The notes beneath the pieces are model-generated. The model was given only the letters and a program-made list of their open reading frames with translations, was not told where the DNA came from and searched no databases. A stretch of 64,000 nt of DNA from Roseiarcus sp963835215 (GTDB lineage: Bacteria > Pseudomonadota > Alphaproteobacteria > Rhizobiales > Beijerinckiaceae), in contig CAWIES010000001.1 of assembly GCA_963835215.1 (NCBI GenBank), forward strand, positions 310,001-374,000, given 5' to 3'. The position numbers and the translations under genes were made by a program. This document shows positions 1-9,007 of this stretch, piece after piece (within the stretch, counting starts at the first letter, position 1; every line of letters begins with the position of its first letter).

Positions 1-71
1 AATATTGGCGACGTTGAACTCTTCTAAAGGGCCTAGCTGTATTCTCGATTTGCGTTTGTAAGGATGCGTCA

Positions 72-452
72 GTGAGCAAGTTTGAGATCCCCCCGCTATC
101 CCCGATCAGCGAAACTCTGCGCCGGGTGGCCGACGAGTTGCGCAAAGTCACGCGAAGGCTTGAGAAAGTCGACGAGGCCGTCGGCCGGATGGTCTTCGAA
201 TCCGCCTCAATCAACGGCGGCGCGCAATTCAGCGACCTGCAGGACCTCGACCGCGCCAAGCAGGAGGTCGCCGGCATCGCTGGCTTCCTCGAGCGGCTGG
301 CCCATGACATGCCCGCCGAATGGGTGGCCGATTCGCGCACCGCGAGCCTGGTGATCGACCTTCACGAGCTTGCCACCAGCCTGGCCCAGCGCGACGCCAA
401 GGCCAGCGAGCGGGCCCAAGGCGAGGGCGACGATTGCGAGATGTTCGGCTAG
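72..452 (+). CDS. Hypothetical protein, 126 aa
   Basis: A complete small acidic protein that I do not recognise. The GTG start is chosen because an AAGGA ribosome-binding sequence lies about eight bases upstream; the first residues read MSKFEIPPLSPISETLRRVADEL. It is predicted helical, with heptad-like charged helices at about residues 12-40 and 55-80, no signal peptide and no membrane segment, ending in an acidic DDCEMFG tail. The composition matches the rest of the window, so it looks native. It converges on the symporter gene to its right with a 25-base gap. Function unknown. Confidence 0.6.
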   Translation: MSKFEIPPLSPISETLRRVADELRKVTRRLEKVDEAVGRMVFESASINGGAQFSDLQDLDRAKQEVAGIAGFLERLAHDMPAEWVADSRTASLVIDLHELATSLAQRDAKASERAQGEGDDCEMFG

Positions 453-477
453 GGCGCGGCCGCCCGGCCGACCCCGC

Positions 478-1944
478 TTAGATCGACTCCGCGGCGGGCG
501 CGTCGGCGCGCCGCATCGCCAGGCTCACCCCGAAGGCGGTCGCCACATTGAGGATCAGCGCCGCGAAGCCATTGTTGACGTCGCCAATCTGCGCCGGCAG
601 GAACGGCAGCAGGTCGGCAATGCTGCTCTTGGTGATGGTCACGTAGGCGACGACGGCGACCCCGACGACGATTCCCGACGCCGCGCCATGCTTGGTCAGC
701 GGGTTGCGCGCCAGCAGGCTGCAAAGCAATGCGGGAAAGAGCTGGGTGACGAAGGCGTAGCCCATCAGCAGCAGATTGACGATCGTCTGGTTGTTTTGCA
801 GCGCGAAGTAGACCGCGAGCAGGGCGATCGCCGGCACGAGGCCGCGCGCGATCATCGTGACGGCGCGCTCGCTGAGATCGGGGCGGAGCGGGCGAACGAT
901 GTCGTTGGCGAACAGCGTCGCCGCCGAGAGCATGATGATCGAGCCCGGCACCAGCGCCGTCATCACGCCGGCGGCGCCGATGACGCCGACGAACCAGGGA
1001 TCGAAAGTCTGGATCGAGAGGCGGAACAGCGCCTGGTCGACTTGCGGCCCGGTCAGGCCAGGAACCTGGAGGATCGCCGCGAAGCCGCAGAAGAAGACGA
1101 ACAGCAGAATGAGCTGATAGAGCGGCAGCAGCGCGGCGTTGCGGCGGAACGTCTGCTCGCGCCGCGAGGTCAGGACCGCCGCGAAGGAATGCGGCCACAT
1201 GAAGAAGCCGAGCGCCGTGAGGGTCACCGTCGACTGGAACCACAACACGCTCTGGCCGGTCGGCTTGAAACTCAGGAAGCCGGGCTTGGCGGCGTCGATG
1301 GCGTGGAACATCTCGGCGTAGCCGCCGTAATAGTGAAGCGGCAGATAGACGCCGAGGAACAGCACGACGGCGAGAATCAGCGCGTCCTTGACCACCGCGT
1401 TCCACGCCGCGCCGCGCATGCCGGACGTCATCACGTAGATCGTCACGGTCACGGCGCCGGTCCAGATCGCCGCGCTCGGCGAGATCGCGCCGTAGGAGGC
1501 GATGGAGACAATGATGCCAAGCCCCTGGAACTGCAGAACAAGGTAGGGGACCAACGCCACCACGCCGACGATCGCGACCAATGTGCCGAGCCACGGGCTG
1601 TCGTATTTGCTTGCGAAGAAATGCGGCTGCGAGATCAGTTGGCGCTGTTTGGCGTAGCGCCAGATCGGCGGCAACAGCCAGTAGGAGGTGAAGTAGGCGA
1701 GCGAGCCGTAGGCGAGGATGTAATAGGCCGGCGCGCCGCGCCCATAGGCCCAGCCGCTGCCGCCAAGGAAGGTGAAGGTGGTGTAGATTTCGCCGGCGGT
1801 CAGGAGGAAGACCAGCGGGCCGCTGAACGTGCGCCCGGCGACCGACCATTGCTCGAGCGTCATGCGCACGCCGCGTCGCGCGGCGATGCCGACGCCAAGC
1901 GCGGCGACAACGGTGAGGGCGATGACGACGAGAGCGGCGTTCAT
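478..1944 (-). CDS. Sodium:solute symporter (SSS family)
   Basis: A 488-residue integral membrane transporter with about thirteen hydrophobic segments. It resembles sodium:solute symporters of the MctP/PanF type, which import small organic acids or similar solutes with sodium. Family-like stretches include GRTFSGPLVFLLTAGEIYT near the N-terminus, GGSGWAYGRG in the following loop and WPHSFAAVLTSR mid-protein. I start it at MNAALVV (ATG at 1942-1944), not at the longer upstream reading, because this ATG overlaps the stop of the DUF3311 gene by four bases (ATGA), a typical translational coupling. The substrate cannot be read from sequence; monocarboxylates are one possibility because MctP-type carriers also pair with DUF3311 proteins. 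Confidence 0.88.
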   Translation of the reverse strand: MNAALVVIALTVVAALGVGIAARRGVRMTLEQWSVAGRTFSGPLVFLLTAGEIYTTFTFLGGSGWAYGRGAPAYYILAYGSLAYFTSYWLLPPIWRYAKQRQLISQPHFFASKYDSPWLGTLVAIVGVVALVPYLVLQFQGLGIIVSIASYGAISPSAAIWTGAVTVTIYVMTSGMRGAAWNAVVKDALILAVVLFLGVYLPLHYYGGYAEMFHAIDAAKPGFLSFKPTGQSVLWFQSTVTLTALGFFMWPHSFAAVLTSRREQTFRRNAALLPLYQLILLFVFFCGFAAILQVPGLTGPQVDQALFRLSIQTFDPWFVGVIGAAGVMTALVPGSIIMLSAATLFANDIVRPLRPDLSERAVTMIARGLVPAIALLAVYFALQNNQTIVNLLLMGYAFVTQLFPALLCSLLARNPLTKHGAASGIVVGVAVVAYVTITKSSIADLLPFLPAQIGDVNNGFAALILNVATAFGVSLAMRRADAPAAESI

Positions 1945-2159
1945 TGGCGCTCTCCGGCGGCGTCGCTTTCGGGCGCGTTTCTGACGGGGTCGAGGACGTA
2001 GACCAGGGCCATGATGAGCGCGCCGACCACCACCCAGCCGGCGATCCAGGCGAGCACGAACGGAATGCCGAACACCAGCGGTTCGACCTGATTGACGAAG
2101 GCGGTCCCGACGAGGATGCCGAGAAACGGCAATGCGGCCAGCCAACGCGCCCAGGCCAT
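1941..2159 (-). CDS. DUF3311 small membrane protein, symporter partner
   Basis: A 72-residue protein with two hydrophobic helices (about residues 5-22 and 30-55) and a polar C-terminal tail. DUF3311 proteins are nearly always encoded directly before an SSS-family symporter, as here, where the stop overlaps the symporter start by four bases. By analogy with YhdT-PanF it is probably an accessory subunit or stabiliser of the carrier. The two genes form one operon; no other gene is attached. Confidence 0.8.
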   Translation of the reverse strand: MAWARWLAALPFLGILVGTAFVNQVEPLVFGIPFVLAWIAGWVVVGALIMALVYVLDPVRNAPESDAAGERQ

Positions 2160-2422
2160 CTGACTTCTCCCCGTGCTCCGCGGTCCCGCCAGCGGATTCG
2201 CAAATTAGTGGCGAAATTAAAAGTTGGAGCGATGATGGGCGCGCGCGGGGACAAACCCGTACAAAGGCGGTGGCAACTGCGGCGGAAAAGAAGGGCGTGC
2301 ACGACGCTCCCGGGGGCTTACATCAAACGGCAGCGATGGGGTCGCCCTCGCCGGAAACTCCTAATTGCCGAATCAGTTGACAGGCGGCCTGAGTCCAGTG
2401 AACGAAGCTCAGGCCGCAGCCA

Positions 2423-3189
2423 TCAGAACTTGTAGTTGATGCCGATCTTGGCCAGCGAGATCGAGTTCGCAGATCCCCAGGGGGATGTTCGTGGCAAGTA
2501 CGGGACCGACGCCGTTCAGCGTTATGTTTTGCCGACCGAAGCCGATGTAGTCGTATTCGGCCTTTGCAGTCCAATTGGTCGCATAAAGCCCATTCGACGC
2601 CACCGCCGATCATCCAGCCCCAACGGCTCGCGTCATCGGTCGCGTCGTTGTACACCGCACCGAAGAAAGACGTCTGATCCCGATAGCTGTAGTCGGCCAC
2701 CGCGCCGCCGCCCTTGACGTAGAACAGCAGCCGATCGGCCGCATAGCCAAGCCGCACGCCGGCCGTGCCGAGCCAATCGGCGCTGGCCTTACGGTAATCG
2801 GAGCCGGCCGAACGATGGCAGCGGCGATCTGAACAGTCTTCGAACCCGTCAAATCCATGCCGTCGAGTTCAAGCTCGCCGCCGATAACGAAATTGCCGCT
2901 GAACTGATAATTGTAACCGATCTGGCCGCCGCCGATGAAGCCTGAGGCGCCAAGCGTCTGCGATGTCGGGATCCCGAAAAAGCGGAGCGAGCGGATAGCA
3001 CCGGTCGTTGATGCTCGTCGAGCCCCAAGCGCCGCCGGCGTTCACGCCGAGATAAAAGCCGGTCCAGTTGTAGACAGGCGCGACAACCGGCGCGGGCGGC
3101 GGTCCCTTCATCGTCGGCAAGTCGGCCGCGAATGAACCCGCCGTAAGGGCTATGAAAGCCGCTGAAGCAAGTAAGCCAGTTCGCAACAT
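2423..3189 (-). pseudogene. Outer-membrane beta-barrel (Omp25/31-like), several frameshifts
   Basis: Restored, this is an outer-membrane barrel of roughly 255 residues. The start MLRTGLLASAAFIAL opens a signal peptide ending after SFAAD, followed by the family's PPPAPVVAPVYNWTGFYLGVNAGG opening (Omp25/Omp31/opacity-type porins). Fragments in different frames continue the barrel: a glycine-rich strand near 2900-2960, GMDLTGSK near 2850, RLGYAADRLLFYVKGGG near 2720, TAKAEYDYIGFG near 2560, and finally AKIGINYKF and stop at 2423. The terminal Phe is the usual barrel-insertion signal. At least three or four frame changes are needed, one near a T run around 2985. Given the many shifts elsewhere, sequence error is as likely as true decay. 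Confidence 0.72.
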
Positions 3190-3603
3190 GATATACGCCC
3201 CCAAAAACGAGCCGCCAAGTTCGCTTGTTAACACTTTCGTAAGCTTCGGAAAAGGTCCGCAAGCCGCAAAGGCCCGGTTTCTGGGGGGGCGTGCTCAATT
3301 AGCAACACGTAAACAAGGTGCTACATTGTTGTGCAGTTGCGGCTCAGCCGGTTTCGCAACGATGGATGCCGCGAAACATTGGCTCCCAACGGGACCGAAC
3401 TCCGCGCGCTCGCGCTGCGCGCGTTCGGCCGTCGCCGTATTTGCGCTCGCAGCAAATCGCCGAGACTTCGATGCGCGAATAATGGTTTAGTGGCCTTCGT
3501 GACAGTTTGACATCAACCGATCGAAGGGGCCGCCGCCTCGGCTTGGGGCGGCGGTCTTGTCGATCGAGAGGCGGCGCGAGCGGGGCTGGCGCCGTCGGTA
3601 GGG
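3190..3603. other. Intergenic stretch between two minus-strand envelope genes
   Basis: About 410 bases without a convincing gene. The left part is the promoter side of the porin-like gene and holds an imperfect CtrA-like box at 3228-3242. The right part lies downstream of the Gly/Val-repeat gene. An open frame on the plus strand (3152-3490) overlaps the start of the porin antisense and has no family resemblance, so I do not call it. Confidence 0.5.
3228..3242. promoter_or_regulatory. Imperfect CtrA-like box (TTAA-N7-GTAA)
   Basis: The sequence TTAACACTTTCGTAA lies 39-53 bases upstream of the porin-like start codon. It differs by one base from the CtrA consensus TTAA-N7-TTAA. Outer-membrane protein genes are common CtrA targets in alphaproteobacteria, but one such near-match in an AT-richer gap can arise by chance. 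Confidence 0.3.
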
Positions 3604-4135
3604 TCACATCCGTCTCGCGTGCCGGCACAGCACCACCAGGTCGGAATCGTACTGGCCGGGGGCGGCGAGGATTTCTGGGCAGAGGCGCTTTTCGGCCTGG
3701 CGCGCGAGGGCCGCGGCGGCGGCGGCACTCGCGGCGTCCGCGGCTGCCGCTGGCGCGCCGGGCGGCGCCGGGCGCCGTCGAGGAGTCGGTTGAAACCCCG
3801 ACCGCCGCCGAGACGTCGCCAGAGTCAACGCCGACGCCGACAGTCCCGGTCGCGCCCAATCCGCTGACGGCGGCGTTTGCGCCGACGCCGCTGTCGCCCA
3901 CGCCAACGCCAGCATTCGCGCCGACGCCGGTGGCGCCGCTCGCGCCGACGCCCACGCCAACCCCGCCGCCGTTGGCGCCGACGCCGACACCGGCGGACAC
4001 GCCGCTGGCGCCAACCCCAACGCCGACGCCGATACCCTTGGCGAATGCGGGGGCGGCGCCGGCGAAGACCGCGGCGAGGACCGAAATACAGATCACCTGA
4101 TGGAGCGCAGAGCGCTTCGTGCAACGAAGAGTCAT
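3604..4135 (-). CDS. Secreted Gly/Val-repeat protein (one frameshift)
   Basis: A probable exported protein of about 177 residues. It starts MTLRCTKRSALHQVICISVL, a signal peptide ending at APAFA-KG. The mature part is a run of GVGVGASG / GVGVGANGG-type repeats (about residues 36-110), then an Ala-rich segment and a charged, cysteine-containing end (ARQAEKRLCPEILAAPGQY ... LCRHARRM). The tail is only reached after a frame change near 3790-3810; the restored span is one base longer than a multiple of three, so a single inserted base would explain it. Similar low-complexity exported proteins occur in Hyphomicrobiales without known function. The antisense strand is open and Pro/Thr-rich only because of the repeat. 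Confidence 0.6.
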
Positions 4136-4582
4136 GGCTTCCTCCATGTCACGGCGCGGGCTTGAGCGCCCGCAGCGCCCAGCAAAACGCGCGAACCCGC
4201 CGATTTCGCAGCAAACCGCCGCAAAATTCTCGGTATCGTCAACGCGCCGGCGCCAAACTGGGGTCGATTTGACGAAAGCTCGATTTGCTTGTGACGCGAA
4301 GTCAGCGCGGCGCATCGCCGATCGCGCCATATCGCCGAGCGCGCCGCGAATTCTCGCTTGTTCGTCGGTTAGGTTGCTGGTAATGACGCGCGGCGCACGG
4401 CCCTCCGCGGCCGGGCGCAGTAAACCATGGGTTCTCGCCGCCGGCGCCTGCGCCGGCCCGTCTCGATAAGAGGCGGCGAAGGGGCGACGCGCTGAGCGTC
4501 GCGACCCTCTTCCGGCGACGGGAGCTTTCCGTCAACGCCAACCCCGCCGGCGCCGCCCGATTCGGGCCCTTTAGGAGAGACA
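4136..4582. other. Intergenic region, divergent promoters incl. rpsA leader
   Basis: About 450 bases between the divergent Gly/Val-repeat gene and rpsA. No gene is convincing here. The right edge is a good ribosome-binding site (AGGAGA at 4573-4578, five bases before the rpsA ATG). In many alphaproteobacteria cmk sits directly before rpsA; nothing resembling cytidylate kinase is present in any frame. Confidence 0.6.
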
Positions 4583-6334
4583 ATGTCCGTCAGTTCGCCC
4601 TTCGCGCCGACGCGCGAGGATTTTGCCGCCCTTTTGAACGAGACCTATGGCGCCGACGAAGCCTTTGAAGGCTCGGTCGTCAAAGGTCGCATCGTCGCCA
4701 TCGAAAAAGACATGGCGCTCATCGACATCGGCCTGAAGACCGAAGGCCGCGTCGCGCTACGCGAATTCACCAATCACGGCCGCGAGCCGGCGCCGGGCGT
4801 CGGCGACGAAGTTGAGGTCTACCTTGAGCGCATCGAGAACGCGCTCGGCGAGGCCGTCATTTCGCGCGACAAGGCGCGGCGCGAAGAGAGCTGGGTCAAG
4901 CTCGAACAGGCCTTCGAGAAGAACGAGAAGGTCGAAGGCGTCATCTTCAATCAGGTCAAGGGCGGCTTCACCGTTGATCTCGACGGGGCGGTGGCCTTCT
5001 TGCCGCGCAGCCAGGTCGACATCCGTCCGGTGCGCGATGTCGCGCCGTTGATGAATGTGCCGCAGCCGTTCCAGATTTTGAAGATGGATCGCCGCCGCGG
5101 CAACATCGTCGTCTCGCGCCGCACCGTGCTCGAAGAGAGCCGCGCCGAGCAGCGCCACGAGATCGTCGCCAACCTCGCCGAGGGGCAGGTGATCGAGGGC
5201 ACGGTCAAGAACATCACCGACTACGGCGCGTTCGTCGACCTTGGCGGCATTGACGGCCTGCTGCATGTCACCGACATCGCCTGGCGGCGCGTCAACCATC
5301 CGACCGAAGTGCTGTCGATCGGCCAGCAGGTCAAGGTGCGGATCATCAAGATCAACCACGAGACGCACCGCATCTCGCTCGGCATGAAGCAGTTGCAGGA
5401 AGATCCGTGGAGCGCGATCGAGACGCGCTACAGCGTCGGCCAGAAGCTCAAGGGCCGCGTCACCAATATCACCGATTACGGCGCCTTCGTCGAACTGGAG
5501 CCGGGCATCGAGGGCCTCATCCACGTTTCCGAAATGTCGTGGACCAAGAAGAACGTCCACCCCGGCAAGATCATCTCGACCAGCCAAGAGGTCGAGGTGC
5601 AGGTGCTCGAAGTCGACGCCGCCAAGCGCCGTATTTCGCTCGGCCTCAAGCAGACGCTGCAGAATCCGTGGGAAGCGTTCGCCGAGAAGCATCCGGTTGG
5701 TTCGACCGTTGAGGGCGAGGTCAAGAACAAGACCGAGTTCGGCCTGTTCATCGGCCTCGACGGCGATGTCGACGGCATGGTCCACCTCTCCGACCTCGAC
5801 TGGGCCAAGCCCGGCGAGCAGGCGATCGAGGACTACAAGAAGGGCGACACGGTCAGCGCCAAGGTGCTCGACGTCGATATCGAGAAGGAGCGCATCGCGC
5901 TCGGCGTCAAACAGCTCGCCAGCGATCCGTTCGCGGCTGGCAAGAAGGCGACGGCGGGCACAGCGGGCGAAGAGCCGGCTGAAGGCGAGTTGCGCAAGGG
6001 TTCGGTCGTCACGTGCGAGATCATCGAGGTCAAGGACGGCGGCCTCGAGGTCAAGATCGCCGGCTCCGATCTGACCGCCTTCATCAAGCGCAGCGAGCTT
6101 GCGCGTGATCGCGGTGACCAGCGCCCCGAGCGTTTCTCGGTCGGCGAGAAGGTCGACGCCCGCATCACTCAGTTCGACCGCCGCGCGCATAAGATCGCCG
6201 TTTCGATCAAGGCGCTCGAAGTGGCCGAAGAGAAAGAGGCGATCGCCCAGTACGGCTCCGCCAATTCGGGCGCTTCGCTCGGCGACATTCTCGGCGCGGC
6301 GCTCAAGGCGCGCGACAAGAAGAAGCCGGAGTGA
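4583..6334 (+). CDS. rpsA: 30S ribosomal protein S1
   Basis: Full-length S1 of 583 residues. It binds mRNA on the 30S subunit and helps load structured or weakly Shine-Dalgarno-led messages. Six OB-fold S1 repeats are visible at about residues 30-100, 115-185, 200-270, 285-358, 372-445 and 465-540. Repeats 3 and 4 carry near-identical NITDYGAFV(D/E)L cores, and repeat 5 has the diverged NKTEFGLFIGLDG. The start is fixed by AGGAGA five bases upstream. The frame is clean throughout, unlike many neighbours. It stands alone and is followed directly by a strong hairpin terminator. Confidence 0.97.
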   Translation: MSVSSPFAPTREDFAALLNETYGADEAFEGSVVKGRIVAIEKDMALIDIGLKTEGRVALREFTNHGREPAPGVGDEVEVYLERIENALGEAVISRDKARREESWVKLEQAFEKNEKVEGVIFNQVKGGFTVDLDGAVAFLPRSQVDIRPVRDVAPLMNVPQPFQILKMDRRRGNIVVSRRTVLEESRAEQRHEIVANLAEGQVIEGTVKNITDYGAFVDLGGIDGLLHVTDIAWRRVNHPTEVLSIGQQVKVRIIKINHETHRISLGMKQLQEDPWSAIETRYSVGQKLKGRVTNITDYGAFVELEPGIEGLIHVSEMSWTKKNVHPGKIISTSQEVEVQVLEVDAAKRRISLGLKQTLQNPWEAFAEKHPVGSTVEGEVKNKTEFGLFIGLDGDVDGMVHLSDLDWAKPGEQAIEDYKKGDTVSAKVLDVDIEKERIALGVKQLASDPFAAGKKATAGTAGEEPAEGELRKGSVVTCEIIEVKDGGLEVKIAGSDLTAFIKRSELARDRGDQRPERFSVGEKVDARITQFDRRAHKIAVSIKALEVAEEKEAIAQYGSANSGASLGDILGAALKARDKKKPE

Positions 6335-6362
6335 GGCTGGCCGGCCAGTTACGGCCACAGCG

Positions 6363-6395
6363 AAGGGCGCCCCAAGTGGGCGCCCTTTGTTTTTT
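6363..6395 (+). terminator. Rho-independent terminator after rpsA
   Basis: A perfect ten-base-pair stem, AAGGGCGCCC paired with GGGCGCCCTT around a five-base loop, followed by TGTTTTTT. It starts about 30 bases after the rpsA stop and ends rpsA transcription before the convergent rlpA. Confidence 0.9.
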
Positions 6396-6459
6396 GACGG
6401 CAATTGGCTGGAACTGCTCCGGTCGCGGTGACGATGGTCGAAGGCGACTGCAGTTCGCC

Positions 6460-7155
6460 CTATAGGCGCAGCCCCGCGACCAGCGACGGCCGAGCCACCG
6501 GGTCGGCCGGCCAGGGCTCGAGATCGCCGTAGGAGGAGGGAACCAATTCCCCGTATGGCGAAGGCGGGGGCGCATCGAGGGCGACCGTTCGCGTCGGGCC
6601 GTTGGCCGCGAGGTTGGCCGCCGCAAGCGCCGCCGATTGGGCGAAGACGTCTTTTGCCGGCGGCGTTGCCGCAAAGGCGGTGACGCCATCCTCGCGTTGC
6701 CCCGGCGTCGTCAGGCTGGCAAGCAGCGCCGGCCCGTCGCCGCCCCCCGCGGGCGCGACGCCGACATAGTCGACCTTGACCCTCGTGAGGCCCGCGCCCT
6801 GGAAATCCAAGAGATCGGCGACGCGCGCCGAGACGTCGATCAGGCGATCGCCGACGTAAGGTCCGCGATCGTTGATGCGCACGAGAATGGAGCGGCCGTT
6901 GGAGAGGTTGGTGACGCGCGCGTAGCACGGCAGCGGCATCGTCTTGTGGGCGGCGGTGATCGCGCCCATGTCAAAAATTTCGCCGTTGGCGGTGCGCTTG
7001 CCGTGAAATTCGCGGCCATACCACGAGGCCCAGCCGACGGCGCTGTAAGAAGTGGCCTTGGCTTGCCCGGGGCGCTCGACCGCCTCCAGCGTTTGTCCCG
7101 CTGCGGCATTCGCGGCGCCCAACAGGATCAGCCCTACCAACGCCGTGCGTTGCAA
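6460..7155 (-). CDS. rlpA: RlpA-family septal ring lytic transglycosylase / rare lipoprotein A
   Basis: A 231-residue exported protein. An N-terminal signal peptide (to about residue 20, ending ANAAAGQ) precedes a double-psi beta-barrel at about residues 40-120 with hallmark stretches ASWYGREFHGKRTANGE, MGAITAAHKTMPLPCYARV and RINDRGPYVGDRLIDVS. The Cys expected of a lipoprotein is not obvious at the cleavage site, so it may be a soluble periplasmic form. RlpA proteins cleave peptide-free glycan strands at the septum in some bacteria. There is no C-terminal SPOR domain; the tail is Ala/Pro-rich and low complexity. Single gene, open frame, convergent with rpsA. Confidence 0.87.
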   Translation of the reverse strand: MQRTALVGLILLGAANAAAGQTLEAVERPGQAKATSYSAVGWASWYGREFHGKRTANGEIFDMGAITAAHKTMPLPCYARVTNLSNGRSILVRINDRGPYVGDRLIDVSARVADLLDFQGAGLTRVKVDYVGVAPAGGGDGPALLASLTTPGQREDGVTAFAATPPAKDVFAQSAALAAANLAANGPTRTVALDAPPPSPYGELVPSSYGDLEPWPADPVARPSLVAGLRL

Positions 7156-7283
7156 GGTGAAGTCCCCCCTTGAAGCGGATTAACTCTATCGCGGTTGCCG
7201 GGCGAAAAGGCAATCCCCGGCGGCTAGGCGATTGCTGAGCGTTTCGTCAGCAAGCCCCGGATTCCTGGCGGGCGAGGGGGCGC

Positions 7284-8228
7284 TCAAGCGACGAGATCGG
7301 AGGGCCGCCGCCCTTCGGCCTGCGCCGCGCCGGGGCAGGTTTTCAGGCGGACGCGCAAATCGTCGATGAACCAGCGGCTGGCGCGCCCGAGCCGACGGCC
7401 GCGCTCGTGGACGAGGAAAATCGGCAGCTCGACCGTTTGTCCGCCGGCGATTTCCAGTCGTTTCAGCCGGCCGGCGCGGATGTGGCCCTCAACCATGTGC
7501 AGCGGCATGTTGCACCAGCCAAAGCCGGCGAGCAGGAATTCGAGCCGGGTCGACAGATCGGCAAAGCGCCATATCTGCTGGCCGATGATCCCGCCCTGGA
7601 CGTTGCGGGTGACTTCGGTGCGGTCGGTCAGGACGAGCTGAACGTAGGGCGCCACCGCCTCGCGGGTCAGCGGGCCGGCGAGGCTGGCGAGCGGATGGCC
7701 GGCGGCGACCACCGGCACGAGGCCGATGCGGGTCAGGAAGTCAGCGCTGAGGTCAGGGGGAGGGCCGCTGGGCATGGTGTAAATCGCCAGGCGCGCCGCG
7801 CCCTCGCGCAGGCGCTGCTCCGCGCCGCCGAGCGCCTCGGTGAACAGCATCGCAGGTAGGCGCGGAAATTCGCCGCGCAGCGCGTTGAGGCTCTGCATCA
7901 GCAGCGGCATCGGAAACATCGCGTCGACCGCCAGCGCCAGTTCGGGCTCGACGTCGGCGGAGATGCTTTCGGCCCGCGCGCGCATCGCCTTTGCGCCGTC
8001 GAGCACAACGCGCGAGTCCTTGACGATCGCCTGACCGGCGTCGGTCAGGACCGGCGTGCGGGCGGCGCGGTCGAACAGCGGCACGCCGAGCGCCGCCTCC
8101 ATGGTCTGGATCGACTGGCTGATCGCCGACTGGACGCGCCCTAACCGCCGCGCGGCGGCCGAGAAGCTGCCGGCCTCGGCGACGGCGACCAGGATTCGCA
8201 TTTGGTCGAGGGTGAGGGGATCGAGCAT
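7284..8228 (-). CDS. LysR family transcriptional regulator
   Basis: A 314-residue LysR-type regulator. The N-terminal winged helix-turn-helix (about residues 5-65) reads MRILVAVAEAGSFSAAARRLGRVQSAISQSIQTME, a textbook match. The remainder is the periplasmic-binding-protein-like effector domain. It is transcribed away from the nitroreductase-DoxX pair across a gap of about 100 bases, the usual arrangement for a LysR protein that controls its divergent neighbour and itself. The inducer is unknown; the targets suggest quinone, nitro or aldehyde stress. Confidence 0.93.
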   Translation of the reverse strand: MLDPLTLDQMRILVAVAEAGSFSAAARRLGRVQSAISQSIQTMEAALGVPLFDRAARTPVLTDAGQAIVKDSRVVLDGAKAMRARAESISADVEPELALAVDAMFPMPLLMQSLNALRGEFPRLPAMLFTEALGGAEQRLREGAARLAIYTMPSGPPPDLSADFLTRIGLVPVVAAGHPLASLAGPLTREAVAPYVQLVLTDRTEVTRNVQGGIIGQQIWRFADLSTRLEFLLAGFGWCNMPLHMVEGHIRAGRLKRLEIAGGQTVELPIFLVHERGRRLGRASRWFIDDLRVRLKTCPGAAQAEGRRPSDLVA

Positions 8229-8332
8229 GGATCACACAAACTGATGGACGAACCCATAATTTAGCCGATTGCGCAGATGGATGGCAAGGGGCATTTCAGG
8301 GTCACGCTTCCCACGAGCAAGGAATTCCTCCC

Positions 8333-8941
8333 ATGACTGTCCACGTCCCCCATCCCCAGCAGCTCTCCAACGACGCGCTTTCGCAGATGTTTAGCGGTGC
8401 GCGCACGCACAACGCCTTTCTCGACAAGCCGGTGCCCGAAGAATTGCTGCGCCGCGCCGTCGACCTCGCCAAGATGGCGCCGACCGCAGCCAATCAGTCG
8501 CCCCTGCGCATCATCTTCGCTCGCTCGAAGGAGGCCAAGCAGCGCCTCGCCCCGACGCTGAACCCGGGCAATCTCGACAAGACGCTCGCCGCGCCGGTCG
8601 TCGCGATTACCGGCTACGACCTCAAGTTCTATGAGCACATGCCCTTCCTGCTGCCGCATGTCGACGCCAAGAGCTGGTACTCGGGCAATGCCGAGTTCGC
8701 CGCCCGCAGCGCCTTCCAGAACGGCACGTTGCAGGTCGCATATTTGCTGATGGCGCTGCGCGCCGTTGGCCTCGACACCGGCCCGATGACCGGTTTCGAC
8801 AACGGCAAGCTCGACGCCGAGTTTTTCGCCGGAACCGACATCAAGTCGAACGTGTTGATCAACATCGGCTACGGCGATGCGGCGAAGCTGTTCCCGCGCA
8901 GCCCGCGCTTCGCCTTCGACCAGATCGCCAGTTTCGCCTGA
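8333..8941 (+). CDS. Malonic semialdehyde reductase / nitroreductase family (RutE-like)
   Basis: A 202-residue flavin-dependent oxidoreductase of the nitroreductase superfamily, closest in layout to RutE/HadB-type proteins. Diagnostic stretches include ARTHNAFLDKPVPEELLRRA and KMAPTAANQSPLRI near the N-terminus (FMN phosphate contacts) and AFQNGTLQVAYLLMALRAVGLDTGPMTGFD, typical of RutE. RutE reduces malonic semialdehyde made in pyrimidine breakdown, but no rut genes are nearby, so the physiological substrate may be another aldehyde, nitro compound or quinone. It shares a strand with the DoxX gene 66 bases downstream and is probably controlled by the divergent LysR. Confidence 0.85.
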   Translation: MTVHVPHPQQLSNDALSQMFSGARTHNAFLDKPVPEELLRRAVDLAKMAPTAANQSPLRIIFARSKEAKQRLAPTLNPGNLDKTLAAPVVAITGYDLKFYEHMPFLLPHVDAKSWYSGNAEFAARSAFQNGTLQVAYLLMALRAVGLDTGPMTGFDNGKLDAEFFAGTDIKSNVLINIGYGDAAKLFPRSPRFAFDQIASFA

Positions 8942-9007
8942 GGCATCGCCATCCGCCGAAACCCATTCGCAAAATCTCGTCAACCAGACCACCAAGGGAA
9001 AACGACC

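Noticed and set aside
370..2302. Long opposite-strand frames (543 and 617 aa) over the symporter gene
   Set aside because: Composition is R/H/E-rich with no family signal; they are shadows of a GC-rich coding gene. The symporter frame has clear transporter helices.
2423..3189. Calling the porin-like gene a true pseudogene
   Set aside because: The same breakage pattern affects essential genes in the window, so real decay cannot be told from sequence error.
3507..4100. Plus-strand Pro/Thr repeat frame opposite the Gly/Val gene
   Set aside because: Antisense of a low-complexity repeat; no signal peptide or start site.
4757..6928. 723-aa antisense frame over rpsA
   Set aside because: Leu/Asp/Arg-rich shadow with no motifs; the S1 repeats in the sense frame are unmistakable.
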